Assembly (NCBI GenBank): GCA_951217055.1
Contig: OX578284.1
Location: 32,142,187 to 32,206,186 of the forward strand
Source of the DNA: Gerris lacustris
Lineage: Eukaryota; Arthropoda; Insecta; Hemiptera; Gerridae
Reading direction: 5' to 3'
DNA: 64,000 bases
This document shows positions 47,470 through 61,537 of this stretch, in pieces (position 1 is the first letter of the stretch; every line of letters begins with the position of its first letter). Position numbers and translations under genes: made by a program. The notes below the pieces were generated by a model, which did no database searches, was not told where the DNA came from, and saw only the letters and a list, made by a program, of their open reading frames with translations.

Positions 47470-48045
47470 CACCGGCACTGCCAGCGCTTGATTACAAAAT
47501 ACTGAATTCAAAGGCGCCGGCCCGCCTTCTACGAATTGTTAATATGCCTTCATACTAGGTAGGCCGAGAGGGCTGAGGGTTGATGGCAACCTCCTGTGCT
47601 TTCCTAAATCCCAGTCACACGTATAAATCTTTTCGACTCTCTTCCCCTATGACGTGCGGTGGAGGGTGGCCCAACAGCTGGAGACTGGATCACACACCTC
47701 CTATAGCTTTTTAACTCCCTGTTATACTTTTCTGAGTTTTTAAGCTAAAAGTAACGTAACGTTTTTGACTTATGTTCCATAGCCTAAACATAAAAATGTG
47801 CACTCAAACCTGCCCGCTCTAGGTAGGGTCCCCCCTACCGCGCTCGGTTGGGCCTACACACCCCTCCCCTCCCGATCGGCTACCTGCCCCACGTCTCACT
47901 CTCTTCGCTTCTCGCTACCGTTCCAGGAGTCGCTCGCGCCCCCGGACCCCCCAACTACAACTTCTGTTCTACTGCTCCGATTTGCACCGGACAAACGCCA
48001 CAACCCTTAGAGTTTTATTCCTAATAAACTTACATACATAACATT
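47470..48045 (+). other. GC-rich patch ending in a polyadenylation-like signal
   Basis: This block is far richer in G+C than the surroundings (for instance GGCGCCGGCCCGCC near 47512 and TCGCTCGCGCCCCCGGACCC near 47929). An open frame of 70 codons at 47798-48010 is proline- and serine-rich, as GC- and C-rich DNA tends to give, with no known domain. CCTAATAAACTTACATACAT follows at about 48021, an AATAAA-type signal. With flanking copies of one repeat on both sides, a GC-rich mobile cassette or retroelement end is plausible. A gene's terminal exon is not excluded. Confidence 0.35.
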
Positions 48046-48224
48046 TATTTTTTACTTTATTATTTTTTATTTTTGTTATACTTTAATTTTTTGCATTTAT
48101 TATAAAATATGTGTGAAGAAGCTAAAAGATTACTTCTTAGTAAACTGGAATAGAAGAAAAGTACTTTCTTTCTTTGTGCACAACATATGGTCGTTTTAAT
48201 TCCTAATTTACAAACGCAAGAATC

Positions 48225-48365
48225 TGCACGCTCGAATTTTTGACATTTTTATGTCTTTACTTTGGCACATCAACTCGAAAAGCGTTACCAAAAAACGACA
48301 CTAGAAAGCGTTACATGAAAATTTCTTACTGTCTTGCAGACTCGTATGCAAGATGTTTTTGTCTC
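48225..48365. repeat. Right copy of the flanking repeat
   Basis: TTTTTGACATTTTTATGTCT and CAACTCGAAAAGCGTTAC repeat the left copy at 47.24 kb, about 1,000 bp away. CTTACTGTCTTGCAGACTCG (48325) is the inverse of the left copy's end. Confidence 0.55.
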
Positions 48366-48659
48366 CAAATTAAATATTTTCTTCTACAGAAAATAAATAA
48401 GTTTTAGAAATCAGGGGATATTTTTTGGTAAGTTTCTCTGTCGCCCATATTTTAATTTTAAGTTGCGCCAAGTACATGCTTTTAGGACACATGAAGGGTC
48501 ATTAAGAAATTTAACAAATTGTGTTTTTTTTTTCCTTAAATAGATTATTGCAACTACTTTAGTATGTGTTATAGTTATAAGCAATAAAGCTGTGTACAGA
48601 ATATTTACAGTGACTTGTGTTGTGACATGAGATGAGATATGATCCATCGATAGTACTCA

Positions 48660-48665
<6 letters not shown>

Positions 48666-48737
<72 letters not shown>
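48666..48737. repeat. (TA)n microsatellite
   Basis: About 36 TA units. Confidence 0.95.
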
Positions 48738-48738
<1 letters not shown>

Positions 48739-49740
48739 CTTGATTTTATTTTATTTTTATTTTTTGTTTTAATTACATGTTAATTGTTTAATAAGTCACC
48801 GGCCACTGCCTTTTTAGGCGTCGAGGGGTGTTTTGTGGAATAGATGGAAATTATATTATGCAATAGGAAATTAAATGTATTTTTAACGAGGGTTTATAAG
48901 GTGTTAGAAGTTGTTATTTTATATAATTACATTTCATTTATTTATTCACTTTACAGTGCTCATAACAGCCAAAAACAGGCCGCAAGTGAGAGGCACAAAA
49001 CAAAATGACTTGAATAATATAAAATTAAATAAAATGTAATATAAATATAAAGTGCTTAGAATATAATTGGACAACAATTTAGGGTAGAAGGAGAGATGAG
49101 GAAAAGGATTGAGGAGGACTATGCGACACAGAGGAGGAATTAACACGGCTAAAATCGATATAGCAAAAAAAATATTTAATAAAAAACATTTACAACTAAA
49201 TATAATACAATTACTGTGAATATTTACTTTGATAAGACCTAGAACTTCATTCCGAAAAAAATTAAATTGAATCATGTGTGTTTTAGGGTAAAGGGTTTTT
49301 TATGACTCTAAGCATTTACCTGAGAAACAACTTTTCGGGGAGATGTATGGGGCCATACTTTTTAGTCACGTAGAGTATTAATTCAAAGAGGAGGATGCCC
49401 TGAGTACAAATATATATTTGGTTACGTTTATGTACAAATTTACCTTTACGCTATGTGTCCTTGAAAATTACGTTTTTCGCGTCCGCTCTATTTCTTTTTA
49501 AAGAAATTGAAACATCTACTTATTCCTTGTCAAAAAAAAAAAAAACGGTATTTTAGATTTTTTTTTATACGTTGCATATTTTGTCAGAAAATGATATTTC
49601 CCCCTAATAATATCCTAAATATATAAAAAATATTATTTGATGTTAAACTGTGTTTTTAGGGAAAAATGGATTTTTTATGGCTCATAGCTCTTAGGGTTAC
49701 CTGAGAAACAACTCCGGGGATATGGGTGACCATACATAGT
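48738..49740. other. AT-rich unassigned DNA
   Basis: A minus-strand frame of 109 codons (48946-49275) is rich in F, L, I and S, as AT-rich DNA tends to give, with no motif. Loose direct similarity links 49290-49390 (GAGAAACAACTTTTCGGGGA) and 49690-49740 (GAGAAACAACTCCGGGGATA). Confidence 0.4.
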
Positions 49741-49746
49741 TTATCA

Positions 49747-49824
49747 TTTTTAGGGTCCGTTGGCAAAATAGAGGACCCTAAAAATCCGTTCCTAACATAA
49801 TAATATCTATCTTAGGAACGGATT
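49747..49824. repeat. Two consecutive perfect hairpins
   Basis: TTTTTAGGGTCC (49747-49758) pairs exactly with GGACCCTAAAAA (49773-49784). Overlapping its end, AATCCGTTCCTAA (49783-49795) pairs exactly with TTAGGAACGGATT (49812-49824). Loops are 14 and 16 nt. The first stem resembles in layout the stem that opens family D copies (GGTTTCGTTGGTAAAACC). Confidence 0.8.
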
Positions 49825-50034
49825 GTTCTAGTCACTGCTATTGGACAGTAAAAATGCATATAAACACGTTAGTTTCACGTCAATATAATAAATAGTTAAA
49901 AAGTTACAGATTAACAAATTTTTTATTTGCTGCCATCTTGATTTGGCGACTTATTTGTTAATGACTTACTCCTATTTGTTAAATTGCCTACTGCCCTTTT
50001 GATTAATGTGCTTTTAGCACGCACATACTTGGCC

Positions 50035-50215
50035 AATTTTTACTGGTCTTATATTACTTTGCTTTGTAAGTTTCATCGCACATTTCCGTTTCCCCAATTT
50101 TAAACCACTTCCCGTGAAAGTGGTAAAAAATGGCGTCAAATTTATTTGCTTTTTAAGTTTCATCGCACACCTATTACCTCAGTTTTGAACCACTTACCGT
50201 CATTAAATCTTTATA
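50035..50215 (+). repeat. Two copies of the CGCACACCTATTACC repeat
   Basis: Copies at about 50040-50125 and 50145-50212 share AGTTTCATCGCACA and TTTTRAACCACTTMCCGT with each other and with 4.23-4.31 kb. They are about 104 bp apart in direct orientation. Confidence 0.65.
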
Positions 50216-51740
50216 AGTTGAAGTGAAACTTACTCCTGATTGATACTTGTAATTTTAAATGAAACTTATTCATTAGTACTATATTTTTAAGATAAAGATA
50301 CTCTTGAGTAATTTTCCAACAGTAAAAACCAAGATTTTTTTGTTGAAGAGGCACACAAATTGTTAGCAAAATATAAAGTGAAGGCGCCTAACATTTTTTT
50401 TAAGTACGATGTATATATGTGGATAAAGTATGGTGATTGTGGAAAATGTAAATTAGGGATTTTGACTATTTTACATGTCTTAAGGTTTCCCTAGTCCAAA
50501 AATATACTTAACTTTCGCCATTGAACTAAACAATGTTCATCTTTAACTAAATAGCCTACTTGAAGGAGGATATTATGTAGACATAAATTAGTTTTCTCCT
50601 TCTTTCAATTTTATAGTTTATTCATTCAATTTTTTTTCATTGATAAAAAAACAAATTTTATTTCATTTTTAAGACATTGGATAAATAAAAAAAATTATTC
50701 AAATCAATTAGATTGACGAGTGGAGTGGATTAAGCAGCATATAATTATATATTATTTCTATCTTTTTTTTTTTTTTTTTTCTTTTTCAAAAACTTTCAAA
50801 GCAACATCATAAAGTTGATTCAATGAAAATAAAGGGGAAAGGAAGATGAGAAAAAGCCAATTACAAAATGCTTTTATTAGAATCTTTTAACCATTATGAA
50901 ATTGTTTTTCATTTTCGTTTTCTTTTTCTTTACAATTCAGTAAAGAGTCTTTTCTATGAACCATTTTCATTTCTCGTGCTTCTCCGTTTTGATTCTGGAA
51001 CACCCATTATTGTTATTTTTAATGATACTAACATTTTTGTAAAAAAGAAAAAGATATAACAAAGAATAGATTTTAAAGAAAGTAAAAATTTACAAAATTT
51101 TTAAGAAATAAAAATTATATAAGATTGATGTAATGTTTGCAATTTTTAAATCATTTGAGTTAAAAAAATAATGAATGGGGTGGGTAGTATCCTATTACCC
51201 TTTTTTTTACAAACATCTTTTGTTCGTCACAGGGCATAATTTATTTAAAAAAAAACAGTAATGGTAATAGTTGCGTAGAGATACATACCAATATATGGGG
51301 TATGCATCCCAATTTTTAATCCTGTTCAAATTTTTACCATGCTTATAGAGCATGCTGTTCTATCAGCGTCTTTAGATTGATTAATTATTAAAAATTATTT
51401 ACTGATAATTATATATCATCACATAGTAAGGTGTTTAGTCAAATCTAGTAACAATGTGGTAGAACTGTTCTTTGAGTATCATTATTACTTTCTATTCAAC
51501 ATATATGAGGATGTTGTTTGTGTTTCGTCATTAGATTATTGTAGAATTGTTCTTAACTTGCCAATAGTTGTGTGACGGAGCTCTTTAAACAAATCTAGTA
51601 ACTTTTTATTGAAATTGTTCCTTGTGTTCCTGGCTTTTTCTAATGTAGGAGTGTTCTTAAGTTCACTTACCTATCAGTTTCTGAAGTACCATCGATATTT
51701 GGAGGCATTTTATTGGGTTTCACGATAGAAGAGTATTTGC
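50216..51740. other. AT-rich unassigned DNA
   Basis: Poly-T near 50764-50780. No gene, RNA or family was recognised. Confidence 0.4.
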
Positions 51741-51750
51741 TATTAAGCAA

Positions 51751-51754
51751 TATA

Positions 51755-51804
<50 letters not shown>

Positions 51805-51838
51805 TACAATATATATATGTATATATATATAAATATAT

Positions 51839-51902
<64 letters not shown>
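51751..51902. repeat. Interrupted (TA)n microsatellite
   Basis: TA runs at 51751-51796 and 51845-51902, separated by degenerate TA-rich sequence. Confidence 0.9.
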
Positions 51903-51906
<4 letters not shown>

Positions 51907-53447
51907 TTATATAGATGATCTGATAATAAAATAAATCAATCAGTATCAACTCAGAATCACTATAAGAGTGCTAGCGGCTTTTTTATAATGTGAAATTAAA
52001 ATAATCTTCAATACCTGTATCCAATCGATAAAGACGTGTTTTGGATCGTAATAAAGGGATTATCAACTTATCTGCTTAACTTTATTTTTAGATCTTAAAA
52101 ATAAAAGTTTTATTTTAGTAGCGTCTCCAAGACTGCGAGTGAGATTAATCTTCTTTAAGCTTTTTCTTTAGATGCTTTACTAAGCCTAATCTTCAAACCT
52201 GATTAATGTGTAAATTTAATATTAATTTAGGATCAATCTGGCAGATCTAGAATATTTGATCACAAATATAGCGATTAAATAATAATAAAAATAAAAATAG
52301 ATAGCTTGGTTACTTCCTACTATGCTCTGCCCAGCATTGGATCGTCTTAGATGGCAAACCTTTGGAATAGTTCCTATAGAAAAGTTTAAGGGACTACCTC
52401 TGAACAGAGTGTTGACCTTTTATGAGTGTGTCAGTATGCTTAAAGTACAGAAGGATCAGGGAGAGAATTCTTCATTTAACACGGGTTTGCTCAATGGACC
52501 CACCTAAGTGGTCTACATCTCTGGGTTGTTCACCCCTAAAGAAAGAGAAATGGAAGAGGAAAAAAAGAGAAATTTGGGGTTTTAAATGAAAAAAGAAGAC
52601 GACGACAATAGTTATTTATGTAACTAGGCAGCAAAATGGAATTTTACTGACGAGTGATTAAATTAGTCTCCGAGCTGAAGGCGAGGACAGGCTATGATAA
52701 TTAACTGCAGAGGCGAAGCCGAGGCAGGCTATGAATAAACGAGGCAGAAATGTTTCCTTTGCTGCCTTGTTGCTTACAATATTTTATCTACAGGCGGCAG
52801 AAAAATGAAACTGCTAAAATACCATCTTTATTAACATAGTTAATTACTATGTTATATTAATAAGATAATAACATAATATGTATTAACTAAAATTAATGTT
52901 CATAAAGAAATCTAATAAGAAGCTTGGGAATAATAACAATAAGTGAATTGCAAACTGAATCTATTACAACAAAATACAAAAGACACGTTTATAACTCACA
53001 AAACTTCTGAATGAATAATGCACGCAATATAAAATATTTTATTATATTCTTACTAACAAATTACTAAAAGTATTAAAGATATCTTCTATTGCTTAGAAGA
53101 AAAGAAGTAACTATAGGATAAATAAAGAAAAGTTGCAAGCCTAATATAGAATGACTTCAATAATAATAATAATAATATGGATGTTGGATGTTTACATGAA
53201 GCTGCAGTGTGGCCAGTGACTTATTTAACAGAATTAACAAACATAAACAAATTATTTTATAAAACGTTTATTTATTAAATATTACTTATTGAACTATAAT
53301 ATATAATGTTATAAGATACAGATAATAGTATAAGCTGTTGCACACATTATAACAATATATAATTTTCCTCATTTTACCGCCTAGGCAGTAAAATCACATT
53401 TCTCTACCTGAAATCAGTTTAATAATACCTCATTTTGCTGCCGCAAG

Positions 53448-53448
<1 letters not shown>
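51903..53448. other. Unassigned DNA
   Basis: An open frame of 61 codons (52322-52507) has no recognised motif although its local composition is balanced. Around 52670-52730, CCGAGCTGAAGGCGAGGACAGG and GAGGCGAAGCCGAGGCAGG are related phrases about 50 bp apart; nothing more is assignable. Confidence 0.35.

Positions 53449-53449
<1 letters not shown>

Positions 53450-53530
<81 letters not shown>
53450..53530. repeat. (TA)n followed by (GT)n
   Basis: About 34 TA units (53450-53518), then about six GT units. Confidence 0.95.
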
Positions 53531-53734
53531 ATATGGTTTCGCTGTTGTGCCAATTCATCCCTCCTTTGTTCTTAAATCATCCATCACAATTTTGTAATAC
53601 ATTTCCATGGTAAATTTATTTTACATATCATATTACAGAGGAAGTCATTTAAAATCTGTCTTCCGTATTTCCACAGAAGAAAAATATCATGTTCTAGTTT
53701 TTCTTTTCGACCCCTTACTTCAACTCCTAATTTT

Positions 53735-53930
53735 TGAGGATGGGTTTTATAGGGCTGCCCTATCATTTTCTTAGGTTTGGGTTATTACCCATGACATAAC
53801 TGCAAATTTTCAAATTTTTGTGTTGGCTAATTTTGGAGATGCGAGTATGCGTTAACGACCTTCAGACAGACAGGTAGACAGTCAAATATTGGGTACTCGG
53901 TTCTCCCTAATATGAGAAAATATAGTGGAA
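53735..53930 (+). repeat. Family F copy
   Basis: GGGTTATTACCCATGACATA, AACTGCAAATTTTCAAATTT and TTTTGGAGATGCG match the copy at 21.3 kb, continuing into CAGACAGACAGGTAGACAG. Confidence 0.6.
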
Positions 53931-56055
<2,125 letters not shown>

Positions 56056-56147
56056 CTTCAAAAGTAATCATTTGATTTTTATAAAATGTGGAGGGTTTGT
56101 CGAAAGTAGACCGCAGATAGCACCAGCTTAATTTTAACCGTCTGCGC

Positions 56148-56466
56148 CAGTGGGCATAGGAATTCAATTTTGACGGGGGTGGCTCGGCACCTCCACTAAG
56201 GGGGGGGGGGGAATTACGGTCCAAGACTAAAACTTACCCTTTCTCTACCCGCTCCCCCCCACCCATATTGAAGGGGGGTCCGGGGGTCCGCCCCCGGGAA
56301 AATTTTGGAAAATAAATGTTCAAAAACAGCATTTTAAGCAGTTTTAGACATAAACCCATGCGCTAATTTTTATTATATTTGTAATTTTATAGCTACTTCA
56401 AATCTGACGGGGGGGGGGGGGGGCTCATGCCCGATAGCCCCCCCCCCACCCGTTCCTACGCCACTG
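56148..56466. mobile_element. 319-bp hAT-type MITE with 8-bp target duplication
   Basis: The left end CAGTGGGCATAGGAATTC and the right end, inverse CAGTGGCGTAGGAACGG, are flanked by perfect GTCTGCGC duplications (56140-56147 and 56467-56474). It contains several C and G runs and no coding sequence. The ends and duplication length are hAT-like. Confidence 0.85.
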
Positions 56467-56564
56467 GTCTGCGCTCTTTAACTTTTGCTTAATTGATACT
56501 TTAATTCATGTAAAATATCAAAACCATTTACATATTAAAAATCGGAGGAAACATAAAATCAATA

Positions 56565-57141
56565 GTCCACAGGCCACCATAAGAAGTGAGTCGCTGATTG
56601 ATAAAGTTTTCTTACCTTATGGAATCGCTTATTTATGCCTTGTCCACCGATGAATTGGGTATATGGCAACTGGGCGCTGGGCCGTTTATTTTTTGTTGAC
56701 ATGCCAAACTTGCCCTTCTACGGGAACATTGAAAAGAGATAGATAAAGTTTTGATTTTCATAGGATCGGTTAATTAAATTATTTAAAAAACAGTGGTACA
56801 CGTGGCCACCGATAAGAGTGGGCCGTTTGGGGTGGCCACCGCCCCAAACATATTGCTCTGCGGGGACGTTGAAAAGAAAACGGCCCACTCGTATCGGTGG
56901 CCACCTTTACCACTGTTTTTGAAATAATTTAATTAAACGATCCTGTGAAAATCAAAACTTTATCTATCTCTTTTCAATGTTCCCGCAGAAGGGCAAGTTT
57001 GGCATGTCAACAAAAAATAAATGGCCCAGCGCCCAGTTGCCATATACCCAATTCATCGGTGGACAAGGCATAATTAAGCGATTCCATAAAGTAAGAAAAC
57101 TTTATCAATCAGCGACTCACTTCTTATGGTGGCCTGGGGAC
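56565..57141. mobile_element. 577-bp foldback MITE
   Basis: The ends are GTCCACAGGCCACCATAAGA and its inverse (GTCCCC variant on the right), with TA at 56563-56564 and 57142-57143. Arms span most of the element; the outer 50 bp differ by about one base. It shares TA target, GTCC terminus and length with the foldback at 33.05 kb but not sequence. The 98-codon open frame at 56977-57273 merely reads the right arm. Confidence 0.85.
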
Positions 57142-57215
57142 TACAAGAAAAGCATAAAATCAATAAAGTACGTTATAGGATGCGAGAAAGCTATGTGCCA
57201 CACTAATTGTCAGTC

Positions 57216-59100
57216 CATTTTTAAAATGATACGCTTACCTAGTAAAGAAAATTTTTTACGGAGATTTTGTTGATAGTTAATTTAAATCAAAAAGCAAAAC
57301 CTTACTCTAAGTTTAAAACTTAAAATATTACTGGTTTTAGATTGTCTCATCTATTATTAACCATAAATCTAGTATAACCTAAAAATAAATCTTATTTTCA
57401 TATAATTACATGTTATTGCTTTACTTAAATAAGAGAGGCTAGTTTCGTGCTATAAAACAAAAATCCGAAATTACTTTCATTGTCTTACAACATAAATTAA
57501 ACTCAGGGAGGGATGAAAAAAATCTAATAAAATGCAGAAGGTAAAAAAAAAACTATGAAGGGGGTAAAAAAGGGATTCTTTTATATTTCGACAAGATTAA
57601 ACCAGAGGAAAGATAGCAAAGTAATAAAATTATTTGATTTTTTTTTTTCTTTAAATTTATTTTTGTGTTCTTATTTTAAGAGTTGTAGTTAACTTATAGA
57701 ACCAAGGAAAAATAGAAGTTTAAAAAAAAAAAAAATTGTTTAAGTCTGTTGGCTTTTAAACCATTTAAGGAGTTTTTTTGGTGGCATTAATAATCCTTTT
57801 CTATGGTTCCTTCTTAGGTTCTGAATAGTAAATATTGTCACAAAAGGCTGTGACATTGCAAGGAGCTTTTAATGCGTTTTCTCTTCTGATACTTTTTGTT
57901 CGTTTTAACGCAAAAAAAAGGAAAAGAAAAGGAAGGAGGTGACCCTAACCGAATTAAGAAGGTTGAAAAGACCCCCCTCCCCTTATTTTCACTTGCTCCA
58001 CAAAAAGTTTTTCTGGGGCTTTGCTTTTTCAGAAACAAGCTGTCTAGTTCAGGAAATGTATTTACCGGGGAAAAGGGATTCTTGAAAATAAAGCTGTTAG
58101 TTGAGGGTATAAAAGATTTTTAGAAGTTTTTAACGCTGGAAACGGAGCACGTTAAGTGAAAAGGCGAAAAGGGACAAGTTTAATTGCCTGTATTAAATCA
58201 GAGACGAGGATAGACTTCTTAGCCCTGTTACAGTCTTATATATATTTTTTTAACGAAGAATTCTCTTGGTCCTTAGAGTTATTTGGTATTTTGGCGTAAA
58301 ATAAGGACTGTCCCACTTAAGTAAACCAGGATAAAAAGGTTTTATTTATTGTTGCTAATTTGTATCTTTTGACATCAATATATAACAACCATTGATAAAG
58401 TAAATATAATAAAAATATTGTTTGGAAGTGATTTAAATTTAATCAAATATTAAATTTTAAGCTATATAACTTTTATAGCACTTAAAATTCACTCAGTAAT
58501 ATCATGGTATTAATAATAAATGTATTTAGTATTATATCTGGACCTAGAAGTAAATTATTCTAAACTACAGAGAGCAATTTTTTACTCGCTAAAAACAACA
58601 GCAACCGAGGAGATTTTCTTTAAAATATCTATACAACAATGATATCATATTCTCTTTATTTACTAATAAAGGAGTTGCAATATATTTTTACTATTATCTG
58701 CCGGGGTAGAGCAGTATATTATATGTATACCAAAAAACCAACCACCCACGGGATCAATGGCGAGCGTAATGGAATAGAGGGTTTGAAATGAACCTTTTAA
58801 CAGGCAAGCATAAACTTCTACGCATGCGCTTTATACTGGTCATTCTTATGTACTTTAATAATATTGTGTGTTATTAAGTTTCGGTAGTATTTTTTTCATT
58901 TCCCCTTGAAATTGCTCATTGAACTTATTAATTCAGGTAAACTAAATGTTATAATTTGTGAGAGAGGTAGCATGTTTACCTTTAAACTAGCGTTAGGATA
59001 ATATAACTAAGATCTTATAACCAGAATAAGTATAAATTATTAACTAAGTCAGTGGCACCACTGCGTGTGTAGGGCCTAGGCTTGCCAATGATCTTATACA
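57216..59100. other. Unassigned AT-rich DNA
   Basis: Open frames at 57838-58123 (both strands) lack motifs. A SINE-like GCCGGGGTAGAGCAG near 58701 is too short to call. Confidence 0.35.
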
Positions 59101-59102
59101 AC

Positions 59103-59765
59103 TATACAGAGTGGTCCAGGGGTGGTACAGAGTGGAAGTTTGTTTTCATGCTATCGCGCACTAGGGTCAATCACCCACTTTTCCCCCCACACCACTCGAC
59201 TTCAAAAATTTCAAATTGGAGTGTATATTTTTGATAGCATATTTGGATTCTAAGGTGAAAAATAATAAAATATTACTTGAATCTTTGTTTCTATCTCCAA
59301 AAAAATAGCCCTTCCGAAAATAGTAAAAAAAAAAACTTATATCTGAGTAACCGTTTAGATTTTGTTGTAAAATCTAAACGGTTTGTGATAAATTAATGCA
59401 ACTTGGGAGATCCTTACCAAAAAAAATTTGTACTACGTTAATAAGTTATTAAGTTTAATAAAAGATTATTATTTTTATTTATTTTATTTTTATTTTTTTT
59501 TTTTTTTACAATTGCGCTTAAATATACAATTTTTATACTTTTCCCCAAATAGGGGGAAAAATATTGGAGATATAAAAAAAAATGTCGACCAAAATTTTAT
59601 TATTTTTTGCCGTAGAATCCTAATCAAAATTTACACTCAAATTTCAGGTTTTGAAGTTGGGTGACCTGGCCGACCTGGGGCTCAATGTGTGGTTGCCTCT
59701 TGTGCGTGATTGCGTGAAAACAAACTTCCCTTCACAAGTACGGATCCCCAATTATATGAATTAAA
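59103..59765. repeat. Decayed copy of the four-module element
   Basis: TACAGAGTGGTCC (59105) is the left end; modules with GGGAAGTTTGTTTTCATG-type, ACTAGGGTCAATCACCCAC, AATTTCAAATTGGAGTGTAT and the inverse GTGCGTGATTGCGTGAAAAC follow. A clean 15-bp stem AACCGTTTAGATTTT/AAAATCTAAACGGTT (59349-59363, 59369-59383) sits at the junction between modules. The right terminus is missing, and about 100 bp of T-rich DNA (59430-59540) interrupts it. Confidence 0.7.
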
Positions 59766-60061
59766 CTCTTTCAATCAACCAAGATTGATAAAAGGGTAAT
59801 TCGAAGAAAATCTTATTGATGCGACTAAAGCAAAATACCATTTGTTGAAAACAATTTGTTTGTTGTTTTTTAGTCTTGTTCTGTGTTTTTAGTTTTAAGT
59901 GTATTCGTTAACGCTGATCAAATTATATAATACATTAATTACACCTTTTATCTCATGGAAATTGGCATGTTAGCGATATTATGATAGTGTTTGTGCTAAC
60001 TTTAAAATATAGATTTAATCTTAACCCTGCGGCAAACATACACAAACAGAAACACACACAC

Positions 60062-60063
<2 letters not shown>
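59766..60063. other. AT-rich unassigned DNA
   Basis: Nothing was recognised. Confidence 0.4.

Positions 60064-60126
<63 letters not shown>
60064..60126. repeat. (TA)n microsatellite
   Basis: About 31 TA units. Confidence 0.95.
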
Positions 60127-60128
<2 letters not shown>

Positions 60129-60129
60129 A

Positions 60130-60605
60130 GACAAAGACAAGTTCCCAGATTTTACTGTATATTTTATCTATACCTATATTATGCTTGAATAATAATTAAT
60201 ATTAGCATCTATTAATTGAAGTATACTTTAATTAAATTAAGTATAAATTAAACGGTATATTAATTAATTAGCTAATAAATATAATACATAAATACATCTG
60301 TTACTGTGTTCTAAAACCACTTACGTCTCAAAAAAAATTATTTTACTGAAACCACTTTTTTGGTTTGGATATAAAATTAACATATATAATTTAATTAGAC
60401 TGAAATGTGCATTTCTGTAATTAATTAGCTAAAATTGTCTTAAGATGTTCTAGAAGCATGCTTAAGACATTTTTATTCAGAAATATAATGATAATTTTTT
60501 TCTAATTCTGGATTAATAAATTAATATATATTTATTAGATCCTATTAATAGTTGAATAAAGTGGTACTCTTTTATTTTTTTGCCTACCTGAAAAAAAAAA
60601 CAAAA
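60130..60605. other. AT-rich unassigned DNA
   Basis: AT-rich with TTAATTA-type phrases; no gene or family. Confidence 0.4.
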
Positions 60606-60607
60606 TA

Positions 60608-60805
60608 GTGGGTAACAAAGTAAAAGAGGCGCCCCCCTACGCCTATTTTAGTTTGTTACCCACCGATATTGGTGTCCGTAAAATGCTGAAATGTAGGATG
60701 GGTAACAAAGTCAATGATTATTAAGACAAAGGGATCTTTAGTCTAAGGTACTTTGGGACAAAGGACGATCGCACTTTTGTATATATAATTTAAAAAAAAA
60801 AAATC
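60608..60805. repeat. 12-bp-stem hairpin and family E fragment
   Basis: GTGGGTAACAAA (60608-60619) pairs exactly with TTTGTTACCCAC (60652-60663); a third GGGTAACAAAG lies at 60700. From about 60718, TTAAGACAAAGGGATCTTTA and GGGACAAAGGACGATCGCAC match family E at 21.1 kb. Confidence 0.6.
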
Positions 60806-60826
60806 GTTCCGAGACAACTCTGACAA

Positions 60827-61400
60827 ACTTTCTCATATACGAGTTCATAATTACTTAGCCAAGTGTTTTCCATTTATTAGTATTTGTATGTACATTTAAT
60901 TATTACTGAACATTTCATCAAAATTTACCATAAAAATAACTTCTCCTTGGCGGGGAATCGAACCCGGGCTCTCCCTGTCCGCGTTTTAAGCTATTTTCTC
61001 TGGAACTAGATTTTTCCCGGGGAGACGGGTTATATCGTTACATTCGTATTTAAATGGACTATATTTTAGAATTTTTTATCAAAATCGTCGGAACCGTTTT
61101 CGAGAGATAATTTTTTTCACGGTTTTTCAGAGTGTTTGGGGGGTAGCGCCCCCAAATTTGGAGCTAAAATTCATTTCTCGATTTCGCCTCGGGGTATGAT
61201 TTTTCTGAACATGTATGCCAAATTTCGTCAAAATCGGCCCAGTAGTTTAGGCTCCAGGCGTCTGCACAGACGACAGACAGACAGACATTTTTTATAAACC
61301 ACTTTTTTGGACTCAGGGGACCTCAAAACGTGTAAATCCATCAAAATCTCAAAATCGAATTTTTGCGCCATCACAATACTTTCTCTTTATATGAGAAAGT
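60827..61400 (-). repeat. Family A copy, best preserved (574 bp)
   Basis: It is bounded by perfect 13-bp inverted ends ACTTTCTCATATA (60827-60839) and TATATGAGAAAGT (61388-61400). On the minus strand it carries an A-box-like TAGCTTAAAACG (60982-60993) and a B box GGTTCGATTCC (60954-60964), with GCCCGGGTTCGATTCCCCGC as a tRNA-like T arm. Both promoter boxes sit towards one end rather than at the element's 5' edge, unlike a standard SINE. No protein frame is present. Fragments: 5.5, 11.0, 34.5 and 44.4 kb. Confidence 0.8.
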
Positions 61401-61537
61401 AAAAAAGGAGATAGTTGTTAAAAAATGTTTTAAATCCATATTTAAGTTTACATGGTCAAGAAGTAGAGAAGGTAAACCAATACAAATATCTGGGAGTAGT
61501 TTTAACCGCTAAACTATCGTTTCATCACCACCTAAAG

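Noticed and set aside
48946..49275. 109-codon minus-strand frame as a membrane protein
   Set aside because: Its hydrophobic F/L/I content is what AT-rich DNA gives by chance. No start context, splice sites or known motif.
56550..57165. 13-bp CATAAAATCAATA as a target duplication of the foldback element
   Set aside because: Uninterrupted family B copies show that the flanks are different parts of the host repeat. TA is the supported target.
56977..57273. 98-codon open frame as a gene
   Set aside because: It reads the right arm of a foldback MITE and its flank, and has no domain.
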